From positions 868,001 to 932,000 of the forward strand of contig CAWIHK010000002.1 of the NCBI GenBank assembly GCA_963835935.1: a stretch of 64,000 nt of DNA, in the 5' to 3' direction. This DNA comes from CAWIHK01 sp963835935. GTDB taxonomy: Bacteria > Bacteroidota > Ignavibacteria > UBA10030 > CAVZMI01. The position numbers and the translations under genes were made by a program. Position 1 is the stretch's first letter. Each line of letters opens with the position of its first letter. This document shows, one piece after another, positions 28,023 to 36,141 of this stretch. Under the pieces are notes generated by a model. It was not told the origin of the DNA. It made no database searches and saw only the letters and a list, made by a program, of their open reading frames with translations.

Positions 28023-28037
28023 AATCCCTCCATATTG

Positions 28038-28592
28038 TTACGAAGTTTTATGTGATTGCACTGCATCCAGTTCAGCACGCAGCCGCATCATTTCCTGATC
28101 CGTATTCCTAAGACGCTCTCCAACCATTTCCGCAAGCTTCAACACGATCTTCAATCCCAACGAAGGATACTTGCGGATCAGTTCGAACAAATCGGGACGG
28201 AAGAAGCCGATCATTTTACAGGGCGTACGCGCAATTGCACATGCCGAGCGCGGGCCTTCGTCGAGTAATGCAAGTTCGCCGAAAAAATCCCCCTCTTTTA
28301 ATAATGCAATTTCTTTTTGATTCTGGTGTTCATCGACAAATACGATCGCGACTGTTCCGTCTTCGATCATGTACATTCCCAAACCCGGATCGCCCTGGTA
28401 AAAAATGTACTCGCCGATTTTATAATCGCGTTTATGAACGATGGTAGAAACCTGCCGTAATTCCCGAACGCTCAACTGCTCGAATGTAGGAATAGTCGAA
28501 AGCAAGTGTTCAACTGTTCCTTCCTTAAGCATGCGCAATCGAAAAATATTTCGCCAGAAGAAATTCTGATTTTTATCGTTATTAGTTGACAT
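28038..28592 (-). CDS. Cyclic-nucleotide-binding (Crp-fold) domain protein without HTH
   Basis: 184 residues. One cNMP-binding beta-roll covers about residues 30-150: EYIFYQGDPGLGMYMIEDGTVAIVF, then the phosphate-binding cassette GDFFGELALLDEGPRSACAIA, with the Glu and Arg that contact the nucleotide. The C-terminus is a helix (EMMRLRAELDAV) rather than a DNA-binding HTH, so it is a sensor or adaptor, not a Crp-type regulator. It is probably co-transcribed with the downstream universal stress protein, 15 bases away. Confidence 0.82.
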   Translation of the reverse strand: MSTNNDKNQNFFWRNIFRLRMLKEGTVEHLLSTIPTFEQLSVRELRQVSTIVHKRDYKIGEYIFYQGDPGLGMYMIEDGTVAIVFVDEHQNQKEIALLKEGDFFGELALLDEGPRSACAIARTPCKMIGFFRPDLFELIRKYPSLGLKIVLKLAEMVGERLRNTDQEMMRLRAELDAVQSHKTS

Positions 28593-28627
28593 AATATTTA
28601 ATAATTATTTTAATTGAAAAATAAAAT

Positions 28628-28660
28628 GGGCGGCACACATTTATTAACCGCCCGTTTTTT
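28628..28660. terminator. Bidirectional terminator downstream of ilvE
   Basis: GGGCGG (28628-28633) and CCGCCC (28648-28653) form a stem with a 14-base loop. T-rich stretches follow on both strands, TTTTTT after 28654 on the plus strand and ATTTTATTTTT on the minus strand. It lies 57 bases beyond the ilvE stop and should end that transcript. Confidence 0.65.
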
Positions 28661-28716
28661 CATCTCTTTTTAATTCTATTATCGGAAACATCTTCCAAAT
28701 CTTCGCTAGTTTGATT

Positions 28717-29634
28717 TTAAATGTGCGTCAACCAGCCATGCTTGTCATTTCCATTATGAACAACATCAAGAAAAGCTTCGCGGAGTTTCATTGTTATCGG
28801 TCCCGACTTACCGTTCCCAACGATGATCCGGTCAATGGAATGAATTGTAGAAACCTCGGCCGCAGTTCCAGTGAAAAACACTTCATCGGCGATATAAAGC
28901 ATTTCACGCGGAATAACCTGTTCGTAAACCGGAATGCCAAGATCCTTTGCAAGCTGTACCACTGAGTACCGCGTTATACCCGGTAAAATTGCTGAAGCCA
29001 TCGGTGTGGTGTACAGTTTTCCTTCAAAAACGAGGAACAGATTTTCTCCACTTCCTTCACTTACAGTTCCGTTATAATCTAGTACGATGCCTTCCACATA
29101 ACCGTTTGCAAGAGCTTCCTGTTTGATCAATTGCGAATTCATGTAGTTCCCTCCGGTCTTCGCCATTGTCGGAAATGTATCGGGCGCAGCTCTGCGCCAT
29201 GAAGAAATACACACATCGATCCCGTTTTCAAGCGCATCTTTCCCGAGGTAAGCGCCCCATTCCCAAACCGCAATCGCCAGATCAATCGGACACCCGGCCG
29301 GATTCACTCCCATTTCACCATAACCGCGATAAGCAACCGGACGAATATAGCATTCTTTTAATCCATTGGCGTGAATGGTATCAATGCACGCCTTCATAAT
29401 TTCTTCTTTTGTATACGGAATTTCTGCCCTGTAAATTTTTGCCGAATTTATCAGCCGCTGAATATGCCGTTCCAGATGAAAAATTGCAGATCCTTTTTTC
29501 GTGTTGTAACATCTGATTCCTTCAAACCAACTCGACCCGTAATGAACAACGTGTGAAAGAACATGGATCTTCGCATCATCCCATGCCACTAATTTTCCGT
29601 TCATCCATATCTTATCGACTTTGTCAACCGGCAT
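28717..29634 (-). CDS. ilvE: Branched-chain amino acid aminotransferase
   Basis: 305 residues, full length for a class IV PLP aminotransferase. It makes valine, leucine and isoleucine from their keto acids with glutamate. Seen are WMNGKLVAWDDAKIHVLSH, GSSWFEGIRCYNT, the PLP-lysine segment near GGNYMNSQLIKQEALANGY, then GYVEGIVLDYNGTVSEGSGENLF and VFFTGTAAEVSTIHSID. It starts at ATG with GGGAG upstream. It follows the sphingolipid genes on the same strand; branched acyl primers made from its keto-acid partners are used for iso-branched sphingoid bases in some Bacteroidota, a possible but unproven link. Confidence 0.92.
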   Translation of the reverse strand: MPVDKVDKIWMNGKLVAWDDAKIHVLSHVVHYGSSWFEGIRCYNTKKGSAIFHLERHIQRLINSAKIYRAEIPYTKEEIMKACIDTIHANGLKECYIRPVAYRGYGEMGVNPAGCPIDLAIAVWEWGAYLGKDALENGIDVCISSWRRAAPDTFPTMAKTGGNYMNSQLIKQEALANGYVEGIVLDYNGTVSEGSGENLFLVFEGKLYTTPMASAILPGITRYSVVQLAKDLGIPVYEQVIPREMLYIADEVFFTGTAAEVSTIHSIDRIIVGNGKSGPITMKLREAFLDVVHNGNDKHGWLTHI

Positions 29635-29697
29635 AACTATTCTCCCTTGATCTTTTTCTTATCTAATCGAACCACTTGGCTTCGATAACTATTACCT

Positions 29698-30816
29698 TTA
29701 TATTGCAATATCGTACAATCTATATTTTTTATATAAAGTACTATTCATTGTTTCGGCAGCGCGATTCATCATAAAATTATCTTCTAAAATCCAGCTCGCT
29801 TCGCCATAATAATAACCGAGCTTCTTTGCTCGCATCGCGGTTTCATAAAACAATACCGGAGCTACACCGGAATTCCTATGTTCAGGCATGACACCAAGCA
29901 CGATAATGCGAACACGGTTAATCTTTTTCTTTTTCGTCATCAAATGATAGAGACCGGTCAACATGCCGCCGCTTTTATTATATTTCAAAGCGATATTTAT
30001 GTCGGGCAAAGATAAAGCAAAACCGACGAGTTCACCTTTTATTTCGGCCATAATGACCAATTCAGGAACAACAACCATTTTCAAGTCTTGTGCGAGGGCA
30101 TTAAATTCTGCGTCGTTCATCGGAACAGCACCCCAGTTGCGTTCCCATGCGCCGTTGTAGACAGCTTGAATGCGCTTGACCTCATTCTTGAAATCCTTCA
30201 TATTCAACGACCGGAAAGTTATTCCCGTTCGCTGTTTTACAAGGTCGGACACGCGGTTAAATTTTTCGGAATATACTTTATCCTGTGTGAGCTCATAAGC
30301 ATACAAATCTTTTATCTTTTTGAATCCATAATTCTCATGTAATGTTATGTAGTATGAAGGATTGTATGTCATCATTACAACCGGCGGGCTATCGAATCCT
30401 TCGATTAAAAGTCCTATCTCATCATTCACCGATGGATTTACCGGGCCACGCATCGTCGGGATTCCCCGTTCCTTCAGCCAAGCTTTAGCCGTATCGAACA
30501 AAGCATTGGCAACCGACTGGTCATTAATGCATTCAAAAAAACCATAGAAACCAATATGTTCACCATGCTCTTTGTTATGATTATGATTTATTATTGCAGC
30601 AATCCGGCCTACAACTTCACCGTCACGTATTGCAAGGAAGAATTCGCTGTCGGCATGTTTGTAAAAAGGGTTGCGATCTCTGTCCATTAATTTTTTTCGA
30701 TCCATGATCAGCGGTGGGACCCAGTTCGGATCATTTTGATAGATCTTCCAGAGAAATTTTATGAACTTCATCGTGTCCTTCTTGGACACGAGCGGACGAA
30801 CAATCACATTTCCCAT
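29698..30816 (-). CDS. GNAT-type acyltransferase of the bacterial ceramide synthase (bCerS/YghO-like) family
   Basis: About 372 residues. The pattern PNWVPPLIMDRKKLMD, FLAIRDGEVVGRIAAIINH, RGPVNPSVNDEIGLLIEGFD and VVMMTYNPSYYITLHENYGFKK is typical of the large GNAT family found beside serine palmitoyltransferase genes and shown in Caulobacter to acylate the sphingoid amine. The C-terminal half has a second GNAT-like unit (VRIIVLGVMPEHRNSGVAPVLFYETAMRAKKLGY). It is only about 16 bases downstream of the serine palmitoyltransferase gene, so one operon is likely. The role is inferred from family and neighbourhood; a plain N-acyltransferase for another lipid is the alternative. ATG 30816 has a better-spaced GGA than 30822. 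Confidence 0.68.
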   Translation of the reverse strand: MGNVIVRPLVSKKDTMKFIKFLWKIYQNDPNWVPPLIMDRKKLMDRDRNPFYKHADSEFFLAIRDGEVVGRIAAIINHNHNKEHGEHIGFYGFFECINDQSVANALFDTAKAWLKERGIPTMRGPVNPSVNDEIGLLIEGFDSPPVVMMTYNPSYYITLHENYGFKKIKDLYAYELTQDKVYSEKFNRVSDLVKQRTGITFRSLNMKDFKNEVKRIQAVYNGAWERNWGAVPMNDAEFNALAQDLKMVVVPELVIMAEIKGELVGFALSLPDINIALKYNKSGGMLTGLYHLMTKKKKINRVRIIVLGVMPEHRNSGVAPVLFYETAMRAKKLGYYYGEASWILEDNFMMNRAAETMNSTLYKKYRLYDIAI

Positions 30817-30832
30817 AATCATTCCAAGATCG

Positions 30833-32023
30833 TTAGATTATTCCTAGTTTCTTTCCCACTTTCTCAAAAATTCCAAGAGCTTCTGTCAAATGTGCTTCTT
30901 CATGCGTTGCCATGTAACTCGTACGAACCATTTGCATTCCCGGAGGAACACCAGGGCGAACGAACGCGTTGACAAAAATTCCGGCTTCGAAGAGGGCCAT
31001 TGTAAATTTTAACGTGAGCATATCATCACCGATTACGATAGGAACAACAGCACTATCACCCGGAAGAACATTAAATCCAAGCCGTTGGAATCCTTCACGC
31101 ATCATCCGTGCATTACGCTGCAGTTTCTGTATACGCTCGGGTTCGGCTTTTAAAATTTCCAACGATGCTAATACCGCAGCGGTAGATGCGGGTGTCGGGC
31201 TTGCTGCAAAAATAAGCGCTGCCGAATTATGCCTGAGATAATTAATTACTTTATGATCTCCAACGACAAAGCCACCGAGTGATGCAAATGATTTACTAAA
31301 TGTTCCAAACGTCAGATCTACTTCGCTTACCAAGTTAAAATGGCTTGCGGTTCCACGTCCACCCTTCCCGATTACACCAGCCGAATGCGCGTCATCGATC
31401 AAGATGCGTGCATTATATTTTTTTGCCACACGAACAAGATCCGGTAAATTCACAATCGTGCCTGACGTACTGAAGACACCATCCGATACGACAAGTTTTG
31501 GAACATCCGACGGAATCTGTGAAATAACGCGTTCCAAATCTTCCATGTCATTACTTTTATAACGTACAAAATCTGCAAACATTCCTTTTGCTATCATCAC
31601 ACCGGCAACAATACTTGCATGGTTATCTTTATCTGTAACGACGTATTCGCCTTTGGTAACTAATGTTGCGATGATACCCTGACCGGTCTGATATCCAGTA
31701 CTGAAAAGTAAACATTCTTCGCGACCGAAAAACTCTGCTAATTTTTCTTCCAACTCAAGATGGATGTCGAGAGTACCATTCAAATACCGCGATCCTGTGC
31801 AACTACTGCCATATCTTTTCACTGCATTGATTGCTGCTTCTTTGACTTTTGGATGTGTGGTTAATCCAAGATAGTTATTTGATCCTGCCATAATTACGCG
31901 ACGTCCGGCCATTGTCACGATTGGTCCGTCGTTTTGTTCAATCGGGCGGAAATAAGGGTACAATCCCAACGCTTTCACCTCGTCGGCACGAGTGAAATCA
32001 TAACATTTCTGAAATAAATCCAA
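30833..32023 (-). CDS. spt: Serine palmitoyltransferase (alpha-oxoamine synthase family)
   Basis: 396 residues, PLP-dependent. It condenses serine with an acyl-CoA or acyl-ACP to give 3-ketosphinganine, the first sphingolipid step. ALGLYPYFRPIEQNDG near the N-terminus is a feature of SPT among alpha-oxoamine synthases. Also seen are GSNNYLGLTTHPKV, GSRYLNGTLDIHLELE, the Asp of LIDDAHSAGVIG and the PLP-lysine in TFGTFSKSFASLGGFV. KBL and BioF are close relatives but lack the N-terminal signature and would not sit beside the acyltransferase and reductase genes. It starts at TTG with GGAAGGAG 7 bases upstream. Confidence 0.85.
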   Translation of the reverse strand: MDLFQKCYDFTRADEVKALGLYPYFRPIEQNDGPIVTMAGRRVIMAGSNNYLGLTTHPKVKEAAINAVKRYGSSCTGSRYLNGTLDIHLELEEKLAEFFGREECLLFSTGYQTGQGIIATLVTKGEYVVTDKDNHASIVAGVMIAKGMFADFVRYKSNDMEDLERVISQIPSDVPKLVVSDGVFSTSGTIVNLPDLVRVAKKYNARILIDDAHSAGVIGKGGRGTASHFNLVSEVDLTFGTFSKSFASLGGFVVGDHKVINYLRHNSAALIFAASPTPASTAAVLASLEILKAEPERIQKLQRNARMMREGFQRLGFNVLPGDSAVVPIVIGDDMLTLKFTMALFEAGIFVNAFVRPGVPPGMQMVRTSYMATHEEAHLTEALGIFEKVGKKLGII

Positions 32024-32186
32024 TGAACTTCTCCTTCCGTGACTTAAAATTTAAAATAAACGAGCGCCACCGCTACGAGGACGAAGTAATTTCATCCTTA
32101 CGTGCAATACAACTTTTCTTGCATGATTCAATGGCTGGTAAGGATTGCCATCTGTTGACAACCCGCACGTTGAATGGCGAATTTAA

Positions 32187-32215
32187 TTGCTTCTTGCATT
32201 AATTTTCAATATAAT
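32187..32215 (+). promoter_or_regulatory. Sigma70-like promoter for the reductase gene
   Basis: TTGCTT (32187-32192) and TATAAT (32210-32215) with a 17-base spacer, about 48 bases upstream of the ATG at 32263. The -10 box is a perfect consensus. It lies in the divergent region between spt and the NAD-dependent dehydratase gene. Confidence 0.4.
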
Positions 32216-32262
32216 TTAATACTTCTTTAAAGTCAATAAAAGATAAGCTCAAGGATGTGAAA

Positions 32263-33246
32263 ATGAAGAGTGCTCTGGTCACCGGTGGAACAGGTTTTGT
32301 GGGAAGTCATCTTGTGGAGCTTTTGCTTAAAAAGGGTTATAAAGTTCGGTGTCTCGTCAGAAAATCCAGCAGTTTAACATGGTTACAAGACCTTCCTGTA
32401 GAATTAGTTTATGGCGATCTTTTTTCGCAGGACGCATTAAGAAATGCGGTGCGCGATGTCGATTACATTTATCACGTTGCCGGCGTAGTTGCAGCAAAAA
32501 ACCGGCAGGGATACTTTCGAGGAAATCAGGAGGGAACCCGCAATCTTCTCGAAGCTTGTTTGGCAGTTAATAAGAATCTAAAAAAATTCATTTTTGTCAG
32601 CAGTATGGCTGCATTAGGACCTGGAGTTAATAGCGAGCCCGTTACTGAAGAAACTCCACCGCATCCATTAACCGCTTACGGAGAGAGTAAAAAAGCCGCA
32701 GAGGACGAAGTTAGAAAGTATTGGGATAAAATTCCGGCTGTGATAGTCCGCCCTCCCGCAGTTTATGGCCCTCGTGATACCGGAGTGCTTACTTTTTTCC
32801 AATCGATAAATAAAGGAATTCAGCCATTGATCGGATTTGATGAGAAAACCATTAGTCTGGTTCACTCGTATGATTTGGTTCAAGGAATTTTATTAGCTGG
32901 TGAAAATGATACGGCGATCAGAACATCCTATTGTCTAGGAAGTGAAAAGTTCTACACATGGGATGAAATAGGCTCGATTACCGGCAGAGTTATGAATAAA
33001 AGAGTTCTAAAGATTAAAATCCCTCACACTTGTGTATTCATCATTGCAGGTATCACTGGTTTTTTAGGAAAATTTGGGAAGAAACCTCCAATACTAAATT
33101 TTGAAAAAGGAATCGATATAACCCGGGAAAATTGGACTTGCTCGATTGAAAAAGCCCGGAAAGAGTTGGGGTATAACCCATGTATCTCGTTTGAAGAAGG
33201 AGTACGAATAACAGCAGCTTGGTATAAAGAAAAAGGCTGGTTGTAA
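32263..33246 (+). CDS. NAD(P)-dependent epimerase/dehydratase family protein, 3-ketosphinganine reductase candidate
   Basis: 327 residues of the extended short-chain dehydrogenase fold. The Rossmann motif is ALVTGGTGFVGSHLVELLLKKG; catalytic residues are Ser in FVSSMAALG and Tyr/Lys in YGESKKAAE. Substrate-binding features follow (VRPPAVYGPRDTG). It is divergent from spt, 239 bases apart. Proteins of this type reduce 3-ketosphinganine in bacteria (CerR in Caulobacter), which fits the context, but the same fold serves many sugar and steroid substrates. ATG 32263 is preferred over GTG 32257 because AAGGA lies 7 bases upstream. Confidence 0.75.
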   Translation: MKSALVTGGTGFVGSHLVELLLKKGYKVRCLVRKSSSLTWLQDLPVELVYGDLFSQDALRNAVRDVDYIYHVAGVVAAKNRQGYFRGNQEGTRNLLEACLAVNKNLKKFIFVSSMAALGPGVNSEPVTEETPPHPLTAYGESKKAAEDEVRKYWDKIPAVIVRPPAVYGPRDTGVLTFFQSINKGIQPLIGFDEKTISLVHSYDLVQGILLAGENDTAIRTSYCLGSEKFYTWDEIGSITGRVMNKRVLKIKIPHTCVFIIAGITGFLGKFGKKPPILNFEKGIDITRENWTCSIEKARKELGYNPCISFEEGVRITAAWYKEKGWL

Positions 33247-33385
33247 ATTATCTTAGTTCAAGGTTTGAAGTTCAAGGTTTAAGGTTAAAAATTCAATTTA
33301 GATCATTTCGCATTCCTTAATCGATAATTCAACTTAAGCAGACCTTTCAAGAATTTTGAGAATTATCCGAAAATAATAATAACAG

Positions 33386-33444
33386 GTATCCGCTTTAAAA
33401 AGTGGATACTTTGGCTCCCGGGTTTAATTATTGTCAACCCCGGG
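33386..33444 (+). promoter_or_regulatory. Two tandem hairpins in the leader of the small gene at 33481
   Basis: The first hairpin, 33386-33409, pairs GTATCCGCTTT with AAAGTGGATAC (one G-T pair, 2-base loop). The second, 33417-33444, pairs CCCGGGTT with AACCCCGGG around a TAATTATTGTC loop. They lie 36 bases before the start codon of a 68-residue protein with a strong ribosome binding site and may control or stabilise its mRNA. No T-run follows, so they are not typical terminators. Confidence 0.45.
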
Positions 33445-33480
33445 TATATATATATTAAACTTTCTCAGAAAGGAGATGTT

Positions 33481-33687
33481 ATGAATATCTCCGAAGCCGG
33501 GGCAAGAATTGCGCAGGACAATGCGCAAATGTTCGGTTTGTTACAGGAAGCCCAAGAGTCACAGAATAAATTTATGAAAACGCTTGCTGTGATGAACATC
33601 GAGGGACAAGTTCCGGATGGCGGTAGCGACCCGAACCCGATGACAAACGGGACATCTATCGGTTCGCTCGTCGATGTGCGCGTGTGA
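33481..33687 (+). CDS. Small hypothetical protein
   Basis: 68 residues, not recognised with confidence. The first 40 residues form an amphipathic helix (SEAGARIAQDNAQMFGLLQEAQESQNKFMKTLAVM), the rest is Gly/Pro/Asn-rich. Short helical proteins called putative motility proteins (YjfB type) have a similar size and start, but the similarity is weak. AGAAAGGAGATG places a very strong ribosome binding site before the ATG. With two leader hairpins and a strong terminator it forms a compact, probably well-expressed single-gene unit. Confidence 0.6.
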   Translation: MNISEAGARIAQDNAQMFGLLQEAQESQNKFMKTLAVMNIEGQVPDGGSDPNPMTNGTSIGSLVDVRV

Positions 33688-33757
33688 TTCTTGATCATCC
33701 GACTTGAATTAAGTGCAAAAGAGATTCTGTCGGAAATCGGGCGTGCGCAAGTTTAAT

Positions 33758-33793
33758 ATCCCGCATGGCGAATAACCTGCGGGATTTTTTTTA
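33758..33793 (+). terminator. Intrinsic terminator of the small gene
   Basis: ATCCCGC (33758-33764) pairs with GCGGGAT (33779-33785) across a 14-base loop and is followed by a run of T residues to 33793. It lies 71 bases after the stop of the 68-residue gene. Confidence 0.75.
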
Positions 33794-34456
33794 TTAAGCT
33801 CCCAACGCGGCGTAGCCGCCCGCCTGCCGGACGGGCAGGCAACCAAAAAGATTCCCGCGAAAAACGCGGAACAACACGGAATTTTTTTACCTTTAGTGTA
33901 TTCCGTGTGTTTCGCGGGTAAAATTCTTTGCTTTTGCCATAGGAATGCCTTCGGCATATTGCACTGATTTAACTCTTTAGATACTAAACCCGGATTTGTC
34001 AATACCAGAATCTCTAATGGCCGCCATTAGAATAAACTATTCAATTTTAAAGCCTTAGCGTGGTGGCTTCGATACATCCAAATCTGAAAAACAGATTTGG
34101 ATTACTCAGCCACCGGCTTACGAGCAAGGTCGGTGAGTAGTCCTAACAATGCAATTTAATAGGAACGTATCTGGCGAAGCCATGCCCTTGGCAGAACCGA
34201 CCGTCCGAAAATGCTCGGGCATTTTTTGAAATATGTTAGTCTTAATGACAAATCCGGGCTAAAGATTGCTTCAAACTATTTTATACACGAGAATATTCTG
34301 GTTATTTCTCAAAGAACCTACGGTTGATTCCCTCCAGAGACGAATGCCAAAATTTGGTTCGAAAACATGTATTCGGTCGAACAATTCGCTAGAGTAAATT
34401 TAATTGCATCTACAATAAAATATTTTATGTATGATTGATTAAAAGGAAAAATTATC
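33794..34456. repeat. Gene-free dispersed repeat region with large hairpins
   Basis: No gene. It opens with CCCAACGCGGCGTAGCCGCC (33801 on) and contains CTGGCGAAGCCAT (34171-34183); both blocks recur at 41488 and 41696. It has a long imperfect hairpin (33854-33918, arms CCCGCGAAA/TTTCGCGGG and ACACGGAAT/ATTCCGTGT) and a second one (34062-34114, arms GGTGGCT/AGCCACC and ATCCAAATCTG/CAGATTTGGAT). The last 250 bases are AT-rich upstream sequence of the next gene. Confidence 0.55.
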
Positions 34457-35983
34457 ATGAAAAAACATGGGGGAGAAATTATGTTTTATTTAAAAATTAC
34501 TTCACTGCTGATGTTCGTATTTACAGCATTCCCATATTATTTAAGCGCAACAATTGATACCAGCGCGACATGGACATTCAAAACAGGTGCGTCCGTCTAC
34601 TCGTCACCAACGTGTGATGGCGGATCGGTTTATATCGGAAGCGACGACGGCAATCTCTATAAACTTAATGCCGCGTCCGGTGCAATGATCTGGAAATTTC
34701 AGACCGAAGGATTAATCAGGTGCAAACCTGCAATTAATGATAATGTTGTGTTCTTTGAAAGCGATGACGGAAATCTGTACGCCATCAATAAAAATTCCGG
34801 ATTAAAAATTTGGAGTTCTGATATAGGAAACAACATTCATCGCCTCGTGCCCGATCCATCAACATTTACCGGAAACTACTGGGATTATATGCAGTCATCA
34901 CCATGCGTTGATAGCGGGGTCGTTTACGTAGGAAGCGGAGATAGTTCATTTTATGCTGTCAATGCTCAAACAGGAATATTAAAATGGAAAACAAAGACAG
35001 GCGGGATAATACGTTCATCACCTTGCGCGGACAAGGGAATGGTTTATGTCGGAAGCTGGGATGGTTACATTTATGCTTTCAATAAGGCTGACGGATCTGT
35101 CGCATGGAAATATTACACCGAAGGAAACGGCTACAAGAACGTTCAGCCATCGCCGCGTGTTTATAACGGAACAATTTATTGCGGAAGCAGAAGCGGATAT
35201 TTTTGTGCGCTCGATGCCGCTAATGGAACTTTGAAGTGGAAATATAACAATCCAAACGCACCTTGGGTGGAATCCTCTGCTGCAATAAGCGACGGTGTAG
35301 TTTATGTAGGCAGCTCCGATATGGATCAGGTTTATGCATTCGACGCTGTAACCGGTAAAACAATATGGATTTGCACAGTCCATGGTGACACATGGTCTTC
35401 CCCATTTTATTATCATGGCAAATTATATATTGGACTCGCAAGTTATGGTAGTTCGGCAAGTTCTGTAAATGGTGGGGCGCTCCTTGCAATAGACGTTTCA
35501 ACAGGAAAAATAAAATGGCAATTGGTTTGCGGAACAAGTTCCTTCATAGGCGGCGTGGTTTCTTCCCCAACTGTTGATGATCATACTATTTATTACGGCA
35601 GCCTTGACGGTAAAGTTTACGCTGTAGACACTGCATTTGGCCAGCCAATTACTGGAATCAAAAATACGAAAGATTCTCAAAAAGACTTTCATCTTTACAA
35701 TAATTTTCCGAATCCATTCAATCCGTCGACCATGATTAAATATCAGCTTCCAGCAGCCAGCCGTGTCACATTAAAAATTTACAATGTCTCGGGATGTGAA
35801 GTAGAGACGCTTGTAAACGAAAGGAAAAATTCAGGCGATTATGAGATTGCATTCGACGGCGGGAAATATTCTAGCGGAATTTATTTCTGCAGACTTGTCG
35901 CCACTCAAATCGAGCATAACAAAATGTCCGATGATAATCAACAAAATTTTTCCGCTACCAATAAATTAATGTTGATGAAATAA
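34457..35983 (+). CDS. PQQ-like beta-propeller protein with T9SS sorting domain
   Basis: 508 residues. A signal peptide (FYLKITSLLMFVFTAFPYYLSA) is followed by about seven blades of the PQQ/PilQ-like type, each with the pattern VYIGSDDGNLYKLNAASG..IWKF. The C-terminal 90 residues are a T9SS type A sorting domain with the canonical NNFPNPFNPSTMIKYQL and SSGIYFCRLVA. An extra polar segment of about 18 residues interrupts the usual end before NKLMLMK. The protein should be secreted through SprA and attached to the surface or released; its ligand is unknown. ATG 34481 with GGAG upstream is an alternative start. Confidence 0.85.
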   Translation: MKKHGGEIMFYLKITSLLMFVFTAFPYYLSATIDTSATWTFKTGASVYSSPTCDGGSVYIGSDDGNLYKLNAASGAMIWKFQTEGLIRCKPAINDNVVFFESDDGNLYAINKNSGLKIWSSDIGNNIHRLVPDPSTFTGNYWDYMQSSPCVDSGVVYVGSGDSSFYAVNAQTGILKWKTKTGGIIRSSPCADKGMVYVGSWDGYIYAFNKADGSVAWKYYTEGNGYKNVQPSPRVYNGTIYCGSRSGYFCALDAANGTLKWKYNNPNAPWVESSAAISDGVVYVGSSDMDQVYAFDAVTGKTIWICTVHGDTWSSPFYYHGKLYIGLASYGSSASSVNGGALLAIDVSTGKIKWQLVCGTSSFIGGVVSSPTVDDHTIYYGSLDGKVYAVDTAFGQPITGIKNTKDSQKDFHLYNNFPNPFNPSTMIKYQLPAASRVTLKIYNVSGCEVETLVNERKNSGDYEIAFDGGKYSSGIYFCRLVATQIEHNKMSDDNQQNFSATNKLMLMK

Positions 35984-35992
35984 TGTAAGATG

Positions 35993-36040
35993 ACCGCCAT
36001 GGCTCGCGTGCGAGTGTTGAAACCGTGGCGGTTATTTTTT
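35993..36040 (+). terminator. Intrinsic terminator of the PQQ-propeller gene
   Basis: ACCGCCATGG (35993-36002) pairs with CCGTGGCGGT (36023-36032), a 10-bp stem with one mismatch or wobble, followed by TATTTTTT. It starts 9 bases after the stop codon. Confidence 0.75.
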
Positions 36041-36141
36041 CAGAATTTAACCACGAAGTGCACGAAGAAAAATACCGAGTTCACAAAAAAAGAAAACGGC
36101 AGATATTCTAATTGCCGAATGTGATGATAGCGCCAGATTTT

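Noticed and set aside
33709..34002. 97-codon minus-strand open frame
   Set aside because: It covers a terminator and hairpin-rich repeat; the peptide is low in structure and has no start signal.
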